A DNA stretch of 64,000 bases, from positions 1-64,000 of the forward strand of contig CAWJJM010000004.1 in assembly GCA_963843275.1 (NCBI GenBank), given 5' to 3'. Shown here piece by piece: positions 52,814 to 63,004 of this stretch; positions within the stretch are counted from its first letter, which is position 1; each line of letters starts with the position of its first letter. Source of the DNA: CAWJJM01 sp963843275. GTDB taxonomy: Bacteria > Acidobacteriota > Thermoanaerobaculia > Multivoradales > JBCCEF01. A model generated the notes under the pieces. That model saw only the letters and a list, made by a program, of their open reading frames with translations. It did not search any database and was not told the origin of the DNA. A program made the translations under genes and the position numbers.

Positions 52814-53911
52814 TCAGCCGGCGGCGGCGTCGGGGCCGGCGGCCCCGAGGTCGTAGACCACCCCTTCGCCGCCCTCCGCCACGGTCCCCAGGGCGAAGCC
52901 GGGCTGCGAGGAGGCGCGCAGCGAGGCCAGCACCTCGCCGGCGGCGTCGGGGGCGACCACCGCGACCATCCCGACCCCGAGGTTGAACACCCGCAGCATC
53001 TCCTCGTCCGTCACCTCGCCCTCCTCCTGCAGGAAGGTGAAGATCGGCGGCACCTCCCAGGTGCCGAGCCGGACGGCGGCGTGGGTGCCGGCGGGCAGGA
53101 TGCGCGGCAGGTTGTCGGTCAGCCCGCCGCCGGTGACGTGCGCCAGCGCGTGCAGCCCCGGGTGGGCGAGCAGCGGCGAGAGCGGCTTGAGGTACGACAG
53201 GTGCGGTGCCAGCAGCTCCTGGGCGACGGTGCGCCGCCCGCGGGTGATCCAGGGCGCGGCGTCGCCGGGCCCCAGGCCGAGGCGGTCGAACAGGATCCGC
53301 CGCGCCAACGAGTACCCGTTGGTGTGCAGGCCGGCCGAGGGCAGGCCGACCAGCACGTCGCCGGCCGCCACGCGCGGCGCCCCGAGCAACGCCGCGCGGT
53401 CGGCGAGCCCGACGATGAACCCGGCCAGCTCCCAGTCGCCGGGCGCGTAGAGCCCCGGCATCTCCGCCGTCTCGCCGCCGAGCAGGGCGCAGCCGTTGTC
53501 GCGGCACCCCTCCGCCACGCCGCCGACCAGCTCGACCATGCGCTCCGGCTCGAGCCGCCCGGCGGCCACGTAGTCGAGGAAGAACAGCGGCCGCGCCCCC
53601 TGGGCGAGGACGTCGTTGACGCAGTGGTTGACCAGGTCGCGCCCCACGGTGGACAGGTCGCCCGCCAGGCGCGCCACCAGGAGCTTGGTGCCGACGCCGT
53701 CCGCCGACGCCACCAGCACCGGCTCGTCGAGGCCGTCGAGGTCGGGGCGGAACAGGCCGCCGAACGCGCCGAGGTCGGCGAGGACACCCGGGGTGAACGT
53801 CTTCCGCGCCAGCTCCTTGACCCGGCCCAGCGCGCGCTCCTGGGCGTCGATGTCCACCCCCGCCTCGCGGTAGGCGCTGGGGCGCCGCCCCCCCTCCCCG
53901 GCTCGCGTCAT
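52814..53911 (-). CDS. purM: Phosphoribosylformylglycinamidine cyclo-ligase (AIR synthetase)
   Basis: Closes FGAM to aminoimidazole ribotide using ATP. 365 residues: SAYREAGVDIDAQERALGRV, LVASADGVGTKLLVARLAGD, DLVNHCVNDVLAQGARPLFF, ALLGGETAEMPGLYAPGDWE, GLPSAGLHTNGYSLARRILF, ALAHVTGGGLTDNLPRILPA. These are the full set of PurM motifs. It is separated from the upstream MBL gene by 55 bases and followed closely by purN. Confidence 0.97.
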   Translation of the reverse strand: MTRAGEGGRRPSAYREAGVDIDAQERALGRVKELARKTFTPGVLADLGAFGGLFRPDLDGLDEPVLVASADGVGTKLLVARLAGDLSTVGRDLVNHCVNDVLAQGARPLFFLDYVAAGRLEPERMVELVGGVAEGCRDNGCALLGGETAEMPGLYAPGDWELAGFIVGLADRAALLGAPRVAAGDVLVGLPSAGLHTNGYSLARRILFDRLGLGPGDAAPWITRGRRTVAQELLAPHLSYLKPLSPLLAHPGLHALAHVTGGGLTDNLPRILPAGTHAAVRLGTWEVPPIFTFLQEEGEVTDEEMLRVFNLGVGMVAVVAPDAAGEVLASLRASSQPGFALGTVAEGGEGVVYDLGAAGPDAAAG

Positions 53912-53966
53912 GGGGGGAGAGTGCCACAGCCGGAGCCGGCCTGACAACCGGCGACGGTCCGCCGGC

Positions 53967-54791
53967 TCAGCGGGGCCGCCCGCCGCCCTCGGGGGCCGCC
54001 CCGGCGAGCAGCGCCCGCACCAGGTTGCGCTTCGAGAAGTCGCCCCCCGACAGGTAGGTGAAGAGCCCCTCGCGCCCGAGCAGCCGGCGGGTGATCCGCG
54101 CCGCCGGCAGACCGGCGGCGGCGAGCTCCGCGGCGCGGCCGCCGAGCTCCTCCCACCAGCCGATCTTGGCGGCCAGCGCGGCGCCGGCGCCGGCGACCGG
54201 CCCGGCGTGGGCGCAGAGCAGCAGCTCCGGCTCCAAGGCGGCCACCCGGCGCAGCGAGCGCAGGTGGGCGTCGAGATCCTCGATGCGCCGCAGGTAGCGC
54301 ACCCGCGGGTGGACGTAGAGATCGCCCGAGAAGAGCCAGCGCCGCCGCGGCTCGAACAGGCACACGTGGGTCGCCGCGTGGCCCGGCGTCGGCACCACCT
54401 CGAGGCGCAGGCCGGCGGCCTCCACCACCGGCCCCAGCGGCTCCGCCCGGAAGCGGCGGGGGCGCCCCCACACGAGGCGCCGGTAGAAGGGGATCCGCAG
54501 ACCCGCGGCGAGCAGCGGCACCGCGGACGCCGCCGCCGCCACCGGCAGCCCGAGGTCGGCGGCCAGGCGGGCGGCGCCGCCGGAGTGGTCCTCGTGGTGG
54601 TGGGTCAGCACCACCCGCTCGACGCCGCGCTCGCGGCAGAAGGCGGTGAGCGCGCCGGCGGCCGGCGGCGGCCCGGCGTCGATCAGCAGCCCGCCCACCA
54701 GGTACGCCGAGACCTCGTGCAGCGGCCGCCCGCCGAGCGTCCGGGCCATGCGCACCCGCGTGATCGGGCCGTGCTCCTCGACCGCCAGCAT
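53967..54791 (-). CDS. MBL-fold metallo-hydrolase (inserted in the purine run)
   Basis: 274 residues. Metal site THHHEDHSGGAARLAAD (HxHxDH), with further ligands in VVPTPGHAATHVCLFE, WLFSGDLYVHPRVRYLRR and LLCAHAGPV. A C-terminal winged-helix-like region follows (ELAAAGLPAARITRRLLGRE), as in LACTB2/beta-lactamase-like hydrolases. I prefer ATG at 54791 over GTG at 54800 because a G-rich ribosome site precedes it. No known step of purine synthesis needs this; it may be unrelated cargo between dgt and purM. Confidence 0.88.
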   Translation of the reverse strand: MLAVEEHGPITRVRMARTLGGRPLHEVSAYLVGGLLIDAGPPPAAGALTAFCRERGVERVVLTHHHEDHSGGAARLAADLGLPVAAAASAVPLLAAGLRIPFYRRLVWGRPRRFRAEPLGPVVEAAGLRLEVVPTPGHAATHVCLFEPRRRWLFSGDLYVHPRVRYLRRIEDLDAHLRSLRRVAALEPELLLCAHAGPVAGAGAALAAKIGWWEELGGRAAELAAAGLPAARITRRLLGREGLFTYLSGGDFSKRNLVRALLAGAAPEGGGRPR

Positions 54792-54830
54792 CCCCCCCAC
54801 GCTACCCCACGGCGGCGCGCCGCCGCCCGG

Positions 54831-56258
54831 CTACAGCGGCTTGAACATCGAGTAGAAGGTCTCCGAGGACAGGCGGGCGTACAGCTCGACGGCGTAGCGG
54901 TCCGTCATCCCGGCGATGAAGTCGCACACGACCCGCCGGCGGCCGCGCTCGTCGGCCTGCGCGTAGCGGTCGGCGAGGTCGGCGGGTAGCAGGGTCGCCC
55001 CGCTCCCGGCCAGCGCCGCGAAGATCGTCCGCACCACCGCCTCGCCGCGATGGGCCACCAGCTTGAGGCGCGGCGAGGCGGTGAGCAGCACGTAGGTCAG
55101 GTGCTTGAGGACGGCGACCTGGCGGCGCTCGGAGGCCCCCATGCGCACCCGGGAGCGCGGCGGATCGGCGGCGTCGAAGTCGACCCCCACGGCGGCGACG
55201 AAGCGGTTGACCAGGCTCGAGGTCAGCGCGTTGCGGAAGAAGCCGTCGCGGGCGAAGTCGAGCGCCGCGGTGTAGCTCTGCCCGAGCTGCCGCAGATAGT
55301 CGCCGGCGCCGGCGCCCGCTCCCGGCGCCGGCTCCCCGAAGGCGGCGAAGAGCTCGCGCAGGACGTCGCCGACGTCCGCGGCCGAGCACGCCCCGCCGAG
55401 CTCGCGGGCGGTGCGCGCCGCCACCCGCTCGAGCACCTCGTCGGCGGCGAACAGCAGGTCCAGCGGGTTGAGCAACCCCCCCTTGAAGGCGTCCTCGAGG
55501 TCGTAGGTCGAGTAGGCGATGTCGTCGGCGAGATCCATGATGCCGCACTCGACGACCGCGATCGGCCCGCCCGCGCCCGCCGTGACGTCGCGTCGCACCC
55601 GCTCGACCACCGCCGACTCCGACGCGTAGTAGCCCTTCACCAGGCCCGCGTCCGGCGGCCGGCGCCAGGGGATCTCGCGGTCGTACTTGAGCACCGCCGC
55701 CAGGCTGCGCGAGCACAGGTTCAGCCCGTGGCCGGCGTCGCGCCCGTCGCGGTACCAGCGCGGGCTGTCGCCGGCGAGCTGCTCGCCGGGATCGTCGAGC
55801 TTCTTCTCCAGCCGCGCCAGGATGCGCAGGGTCTGTGCGTTGCCCTCGAAGCCGCCGGCCTCGCGCATCAACCCGTCGAGCACCTCCTCGCCGGTGTGTC
55901 CGAACGGCGGATGGCCGAGGTCGTGGGCCAGCGCCGCCAGCTCCACCAGGTCGAGGTCGATCGCGCTGTCGGCGGCGGCGAGCCCGTCGGCGTTGAGCTT
56001 CAGCGCCAGGGTGCGGGCGATCTGCGCCACCTCGAGCGAGTGGGTGAGCCGGTTGCGGAAGAAGTCCGACTCGAGGCCGGCGAAGAGCTGGGTCTTGCCC
56101 TGCAGCCGCCGGAAGGAGGCGCTGTGCGTGAGCCGCCCCAGGTCGCGCCGGAACGGCGACCGCCAGGCCGGCTCCTCGCCGTCGGTGCGGGCGCTCAGGC
56201 CGCGGCGCAGGTCGCCGGGGCGGTAGAGGCGGCTAGGAGGCACCCGGATCGTCGGCAC
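54831..56258 (-). CDS. dgt: Deoxyguanosinetriphosphate triphosphohydrolase-like protein
   Basis: HD-domain enzyme that hydrolyses dNTPs to deoxynucleosides and tripolyphosphate. 475 residues from GTG at 56258. N-terminal RRDLGRLTHSASFRRLQGKT, then NRLTHSLEVAQIARTLALKL, the HD motif LAALAHDLGHPPFGHTGEEV, GFEGNAQTLRILARLEKKLD, and IMDLADDIAYSTYDLEDAFK. Its position beside purine genes fits control of the purine deoxynucleotide pool. Some homologues serve phage defence, but nothing here points that way. Confidence 0.94.
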   Translation of the reverse strand: MPTIRVPPSRLYRPGDLRRGLSARTDGEEPAWRSPFRRDLGRLTHSASFRRLQGKTQLFAGLESDFFRNRLTHSLEVAQIARTLALKLNADGLAAADSAIDLDLVELAALAHDLGHPPFGHTGEEVLDGLMREAGGFEGNAQTLRILARLEKKLDDPGEQLAGDSPRWYRDGRDAGHGLNLCSRSLAAVLKYDREIPWRRPPDAGLVKGYYASESAVVERVRRDVTAGAGGPIAVVECGIMDLADDIAYSTYDLEDAFKGGLLNPLDLLFAADEVLERVAARTARELGGACSAADVGDVLRELFAAFGEPAPGAGAGAGDYLRQLGQSYTAALDFARDGFFRNALTSSLVNRFVAAVGVDFDAADPPRSRVRMGASERRQVAVLKHLTYVLLTASPRLKLVAHRGEAVVRTIFAALAGSGATLLPADLADRYAQADERGRRRVVCDFIAGMTDRYAVELYARLSSETFYSMFKPL

Positions 56259-56430
56259 CGCGCGGCGCGGTCGCGTCCGCCGGGCGCCGGGCCGCCGCCG
56301 CGGGGTGGCCGGCCGGCGGGCGCTCCGGCCCCAGCATCACCGAGTGGCGGGCCACGGCGGCGCGGCGCGCCAGCTCGTACACCGCCCGCAGCGCCCCGCC
56401 CGGGCCGCCCCGCGCCCCGGTGCCGCTCAC
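56233..56430 (-). CDS. Possible 65-residue protein coupled to purF
   Basis: GTG at 56430 overlaps the purF stop (GTGA) and the frame runs 65 codons, ending inside the dgt start. The peptide LRAVYELARRAAVARHSVML is amphipathic-helix-like; the rest is Pro/Ala-rich. No homologue recognised. It could be a coupled small protein or chance in high-GC sequence. Confidence 0.3.
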   Translation of the reverse strand: MSGTGARGGPGGALRAVYELARRAAVARHSVMLGPERPPAGHPAAAARRPADATAPRGADDPGAS

Positions 56431-57821
56431 TCCGCCTCCTCGGCACGGATCGGGAACAGCTCGGCCTGGCGGCGGTCCTCGGCGGAGATGGGGACCCGGT
56501 AGTCGCCGGTCCAGCAGGCGGTGCAGTAGCTCTCCGGCGGCCCGCTGACCGACCCGCGCAGCCCGTCGAGCGACAGGTAGGCGAGGCTGTCGGCACCCAG
56601 GAACTCGCGGATCTGCTCGACGTCGTGCGACGACGCCACCAGCTCCTCGCGGGTGGGCATGTCGATGCCGTAGTGGCAGGGCCAGGCGGTGGGGGGACAG
56701 GAGATCCGCATGTGGACCTCGGAGGCGCCGGCGTCGCGCACCATCTTGACGATCTTCGGCGAGGTGGTGCCGCGGACGATCGAGTCGTCGACCAGCACCA
56801 CCCGGCGCCCCTCGATCAGGTCGCGCACCGGGTTGAGCTTGATCTTCACCCCGAAGTGGCGGATCGACTGCTTGGGCTCGATGAAGGTGCGGCCCACGTA
56901 GTGGTTGCGGATCAGCCCGAACTCGAGCGGCAGCCCGGACTCGCGGCTGTAGCCGAGGGCGGCGAACAGCCCGCTGTCGGGCACCGGCACCACGATGTCG
57001 GCCACCGCCGGCGCCTCGCGCGCCAGCCGCGCCCCCATCGCCAGGCGCGCCTGCGACACGGCGTCGCCGAAGACCTCGCTGTCCGGGCGGGCGAAGTAGA
57101 CCTGCTCGAACAGGCAGCGGGTGGGCCGGGGCTCCTGCGGCAGCCGGTGGCGGCTGATCGTCCCCTCCCGCGCCACCACCACCTCGCCCGGCTCGAGCTC
57201 GCGCACCGAGCGCGCCCCGATGAGGTCGAAGGCGCAGCTCTCCGAGGCGAAGCAGGGCCGTCCCTCGAGCTCCCCCAGCGCCAGCGGCCGGAAGCCGTAG
57301 GGGTCGCGGGCGGCGATCAGGCAGTCCTCGGCCACCATCAGCAGCGAGTAGGCGCCCTGCACCTCGGCCAGGGCGAGCATCAACGACTCGACGACGTCGG
57401 CGCGCGGCTCGCGCGCCATCAGGTGCAGGATGACCTCGGTGTCGCTGGTGGTCTGGAAGATCGACCCCGAGCGCTCCAGGCGACGGCGCACCTCGACGGC
57501 GTTGGTGAGGTTGCCGTTGTGCACCACGCCGAGCGGGCCCATCGAGGTCTGCACCACGATCGGCTGGGCGTTGGCGATGATGCTGGTGCCGGCCGTCGAG
57601 TAGCGGGTGTGGCCGATGGCGCGGGAGCCCCCCAACCGCTCCAGGATGCGGGCCCGGAAGATGTCGGCGACCTGCCCCATGCCGCGCTCGACCCGCATGC
57701 GGCGGCCGTCCCACGCCACCATCCCCGCCGACTCCTGGCCGCGGTGCTGCAGCGCGTACAGCCCGAGGTAGGTGAGGTTCGCCGCGTCCTCGTGGCCGTC
57801 GATTCCGAAGATGCCGCACAT
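56427..57821 (-). CDS. purF: Amidophosphoribosyltransferase
   Basis: First committed step of purine synthesis: glutamine plus PRPP to phosphoribosylamine. 464 residues. Starts MCGIFGI, so Cys2 is the nucleophile after Met removal and no propeptide is present. The glutaminase domain includes LQHRGQESAGM, IGHTRYSTAGTSIIANAQPI and VVHNGNLTN; the PRPP loop is RRVVLVDDSIVRGTTSPKIV. The C-terminus has SYCTACWTGDYRVP and the possible cluster or regulatory Cys. ATG at 57821, ~100 bases after purL. Confidence 0.97.
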   Translation of the reverse strand: MCGIFGIDGHEDAANLTYLGLYALQHRGQESAGMVAWDGRRMRVERGMGQVADIFRARILERLGGSRAIGHTRYSTAGTSIIANAQPIVVQTSMGPLGVVHNGNLTNAVEVRRRLERSGSIFQTTSDTEVILHLMAREPRADVVESLMLALAEVQGAYSLLMVAEDCLIAARDPYGFRPLALGELEGRPCFASESCAFDLIGARSVRELEPGEVVVAREGTISRHRLPQEPRPTRCLFEQVYFARPDSEVFGDAVSQARLAMGARLAREAPAVADIVVPVPDSGLFAALGYSRESGLPLEFGLIRNHYVGRTFIEPKQSIRHFGVKIKLNPVRDLIEGRRVVLVDDSIVRGTTSPKIVKMVRDAGASEVHMRISCPPTAWPCHYGIDMPTREELVASSHDVEQIREFLGADSLAYLSLDGLRGSVSGPPESYCTACWTGDYRVPISAEDRRQAELFPIRAEEAE

Positions 57822-57921
57822 GGTGGTGAGGGCCGGATGATACCGCGGCCCGGTCGGCCGCGGGACCTCTCCGGAAAAGAGCCGTAACGGTCGCGCCGCC
57901 GCCCCGATTCCCCGCCGGCGC

Positions 57922-60165
<2,244 letters not shown>

Positions 60166-60168
60166 CGC

Positions 60169-60885
60169 TCAGGCCCCCGCGCCGGCCCGCGACGGCACGG
60201 CGGCGCTCTCCACGATGCCCTCGAAGAAGGCCCGCCCGTCGACGCCGCCGAGGATCGCCTCGGCGCAACGCTCGGGGTGGGGCATCATGCCGAGCACGTT
60301 GCCCTCGCGATTGACCAGGCCGGCGATGGCGCGCGCCGAGCCGTTGACGTTCCAGGCGTCGTCCAGGCCGCCCGCCGGATCCGTGTAGCGGAACACCACC
60401 TGACCGGCCGCCTCGATCTCGTCCAGGGTCTCCGGGGCGGCCTCGTAGTTGCCCTCGGCGTGCGCGATCGGGATGCGCAGCACCTGGCCGGGCCTGTAGT
60501 GCCGGGTGAACGGCAGGTCGGTGCGCTCCACCCGCAGGAACACGTCGCGGCACTCGAAGCGCAGGGTGCGGTTGCGGCGCATCGCACCGGGCAGCAGCCC
60601 GGCCTCGAGCAGCATCTGGAAGCCGTTGCAGATCCCCACCACCAGGCCGCCCTCGGCGGCGTGGCGGCGCACCGCCCGCATCACCGGGGACTGCGCCGCC
60701 AGGGCGCCGGCGCGCAGGTAGTCGCCGTAGGAGAAGCCGCCCGGCAGCACCACCAGCTCGCAGCCCTTCAGGTCGTCGTCGCCGTGCCACAGGAACACCG
60801 CGTCCTGCTCGAGGACGTGCTTGAGCACGTGGTAGACGTCGTGGTCGCAGTTCGAGCCCGGGAAGACGACGACGCCGGCCTTCAC
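60169..60885 (-). CDS. purQ: Phosphoribosylformylglycinamidine synthase subunit I (glutaminase)
   Basis: 238 residues. Starts GTG at 60885, overlapping the purS stop (GTGA). AGVVVFPGSNCDHDVYHVLK, LPGGFSYGDYLRAGALAAQS, the class I glutaminase site VGICNGFQMLLEAGLLPGAM with Cys, and His/Glu in MMPHPERCAEAILGG. Supplies ammonia to PurL. Confidence 0.96.
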   Translation of the reverse strand: MKAGVVVFPGSNCDHDVYHVLKHVLEQDAVFLWHGDDDLKGCELVVLPGGFSYGDYLRAGALAAQSPVMRAVRRHAAEGGLVVGICNGFQMLLEAGLLPGAMRRNRTLRFECRDVFLRVERTDLPFTRHYRPGQVLRIPIAHAEGNYEAAPETLDEIEAAGQVVFRYTDPAGGLDDAWNVNGSARAIAGLVNREGNVLGMMPHPERCAEAILGGVDGRAFFEGIVESAAVPSRAGAGA

Positions 60886-61139
60886 GCCGCACCCCCGTCG
60901 TCGAGCAGCTCCACCGCGTAGTCCTCCACCACGGTGTTGGCGAGCAGCTTCTCGCACATGGCGCGCAGCGACTCGCCGGCGTGCTCGGCGTCGTCTCCGG
61001 CGAGGGTGATCTCGAAGCTCTTGCCCGCCCGCACGTCCTCGACCTCGGCGAAGCCGATGCCGGCCAGGGCGTTGCGGATGGCCTTGCCCTGGGGGTCGAG
61101 GATCTCGCGGCGGGGGTAGACGGTGACTCGCGCCCGCAT
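60882..61139 (-). CDS. purS: Phosphoribosylformylglycinamidine synthase subunit PurS
   Basis: 85 residues. RARVTVYPRREILDPQGKAI, RNALAGIGFAEVEDVRAGKS, CEKLLANTVVEDYAVELL: the full PurS fold that bridges PurL and PurQ. ATG at 61139 is chosen over 61160 because AAGGAG lies ten bases upstream. First gene of the purine run; no purine riboswitch or PurR-like palindrome seen in the 36-base gap before it. Confidence 0.95.
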   Translation of the reverse strand: MRARVTVYPRREILDPQGKAIRNALAGIGFAEVEDVRAGKSFEITLAGDDAEHAGESLRAMCEKLLANTVVEDYAVELLDDGGAA

Positions 61140-61175
61140 CACTGGTCGTTCTCCTTGCAAAAGGCTCCCGCCCGC

Positions 61176-62084
61176 CTACGGCTCGCCCACGGCCACCAGG
61201 TCGAGGCCGAGCTGTTGCTGGCTCCCACGGCGCGCCGCGCGGCGGCGCGCCGCGGCGCGGACGCGCGGGTGCGGCAGCGGCTCCGCCGTCCCCGGGGGGG
61301 CGTCGGGACCGACGCCGATCCACTCGGTCGGCCCGTCCTGCCAGGTGACCGCCAGCTCGGCCGCCGCGCCCTCGCGGGCGAGCACCTCGCCCACCTCGGC
61401 GGCGGCCATGGCCGGCAGGTTGTTGGTCTGTGAGAGGTGGTAGAGGACCACCCAGCGCAACCGGTCGCCCAGCAGCTCGGGCACGCCGTCGGCCGCGTCG
61501 CGGTTCGACAGGTGCCCGTGGCGGCCCGCCACGCGCTGCTTGAGCACCCACGGGTAGGGCCCGTTGCGCAGCATGTCGAGGTCGTGGTTGGTCTCGAGCA
61601 CCAGGATGTCGAGGTCCTCGAGCCGCCCCCAGGCGAGCCGGCTGCGGCTGCCCAGGTCGCCGGCGAGGCCGAGGCGGCAGCCGTCGGGACCGGTGAGGAC
61701 GTAGCCCACCGGCTCGCGCGCGTCGTGGGGGATGGCGAAGGGCTCGACCTCGAAGTCGCCCACCAGCTCCGGGCGCCCGGAGGCGAGCACCCGCGTCCAG
61801 CGGCGCGCCCGCTCCGACAGCCCGCGGGTCTCGGCGAGGGTGCCGGCGGTGGCCCACACCGGCACCTTCCAGCGCCGGGCGAAGCGGTCGATGCCGCGCA
61901 CGTGGTCCTGGTGCTCGTGGGTGAGCAGGACCGCCTCGACGGTCTCCGGCGCCACCCCGACGGCGCCGAGGCGGCGCTCGATCTCGCGGCAGGAGAACCC
62001 GGCGTCGATCAGCAGGCGCCGGCCGCCGCAGTCGACGACGACCGCGTTGCCCCGGCTCCCCGATCCGAGGACCGTCACACGCAT
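61176..62084 (-). CDS. MBL-fold metallo-hydrolase (WalJ/YycJ-like)
   Basis: 302 residues. MRVTVLGSGSRGNAVVVDCG and LLIDAGFSCREIERRLGAVG are the opening of the WalJ/YycJ family, then the metal motif LLTHEHQDHVRGIDRFAR, AIPHDAREPVGYVLTG, LGLAGDLGSRSRLAWGRLED and HGHLSNRDAADGV. The ATG at 62084 begins the conserved core, so the longer frame starting at 62144 is not used. A basic C-terminal tail is unconserved. Members are 5'-3' exonuclease-like or cell-wall signalling accessory proteins; role here unknown. Confidence 0.9.
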   Translation of the reverse strand: MRVTVLGSGSRGNAVVVDCGGRRLLIDAGFSCREIERRLGAVGVAPETVEAVLLTHEHQDHVRGIDRFARRWKVPVWATAGTLAETRGLSERARRWTRVLASGRPELVGDFEVEPFAIPHDAREPVGYVLTGPDGCRLGLAGDLGSRSRLAWGRLEDLDILVLETNHDLDMLRNGPYPWVLKQRVAGRHGHLSNRDAADGVPELLGDRLRWVVLYHLSQTNNLPAMAAAEVGEVLAREGAAAELAVTWQDGPTEWIGVGPDAPPGTAEPLPHPRVRAAARRRAARRGSQQQLGLDLVAVGEP

Positions 62085-62178
62085 CCGCTGGCCGATCGTT
62101 CCGGTGAGACCACCCTGTGCCCCGCTCCGCGGAAACGGTATCACGGCGGCGGGGGCTTCCGGGCCCCCGGACGCGGGG

Positions 62179-62940
62179 CTAGAAGGTGTAGGTGCGCCCC
62201 TCCTCGAGGAACTCGACGTCGGAGCGGCCGAGGGCGGCGACCTCCTCGTGGATGCGCGCCACCGAGGGGGGCTTGAGGTGGTGCAGCAGGACCGGCACGT
62301 CGCGCTCGAGCTTGGCGAGCTCCGCCGCCATCGTCCGCGGGGTCAGGTGCAGCGAGACGTCGGCCACCTGCTGCATGCCGTTGTCGAAGCTGGTCTCGAG
62401 CATCAGCGCCTGCAGGTTCGGGGTGCGGTTGGCCACTTCCCACAACCGATGGGTGGGGCCGGTGTCGCTGGACCACAGGATCGCCCCGCGGTCGTGCTCG
62501 ACCAGGAAGCCGTAGGTCGGCACCAGGTGGTTGACGGGGATGGGGGTGAAGCGCACCCCGCCGAGCACCAGGGGCACCTCCGGCGCCATCTCGTGGAAGC
62601 GCACCGCCGGCAGCAGGTGGTTGGGCAGCCGGGTGAAGTCCGGCCAGGTGGCGTTGTTGAACAGGTACTTGCGGATCGAGTAGATGGTGGCCTCGGAGGC
62701 GTAGATGTCCACCGCCCCCTCGCTGCGCCCGTAGACGTTCTCGATGAAGAACGGCAGCGAGGTGATGTGGTCCATGTGCGAGTGGGTGAGCAGGATGGAC
62801 TGGATGCCCATCTGCTCCTCCACCGACAGGACCTGCGACAGCGACCCCGCGTCGACGGCGAGGCCGCCGTCGATCCGCAGGCAGGTCATCCGGCAGTCCC
62901 GGCTCTCCCCGCCGTGGGCCCCCACCACCTCCAGGTCCAT
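62179..62940 (-). CDS. MBL-fold protein of the class II cyclic nucleotide phosphodiesterase family
   Basis: 253 residues. MDLEVVGAHGGESRDCRMTC, LAVDAGSLSQVLSVEEQMGI, then QSILLTHSHMDHITSLPFFI with the HSHMDH site and FTPIPVNHLVPTYGFLVEHD; DTGPTHRLWEVA and LMLETSFDNGMQQVADVSLH follow. This pattern matches the PDE class II (cAMP phosphodiesterase) superfamily. If active on cAMP it would tie in with the CRP-type site upstream of actA, but that link is inference only. It stands between WalJ and the barrel gene. Confidence 0.87.
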   Translation of the reverse strand: MDLEVVGAHGGESRDCRMTCLRIDGGLAVDAGSLSQVLSVEEQMGIQSILLTHSHMDHITSLPFFIENVYGRSEGAVDIYASEATIYSIRKYLFNNATWPDFTRLPNHLLPAVRFHEMAPEVPLVLGGVRFTPIPVNHLVPTYGFLVEHDRGAILWSSDTGPTHRLWEVANRTPNLQALMLETSFDNGMQQVADVSLHLTPRTMAAELAKLERDVPVLLHHLKPPSVARIHEEVAALGRSDVEFLEEGRTYTF

Positions 62941-63004
62941 GATCCAGAGGATTGTAGCGCCTCCCGGGGACGGCCTTCCCGGGAGGCGCGCGGCGGGCCG
63001 CCGA

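Noticed and set aside
56427..57821. PurF propeptide
   Set aside because: The gene starts MCGIFGI directly at 57821, and upstream sequence is the purL intergenic gap.
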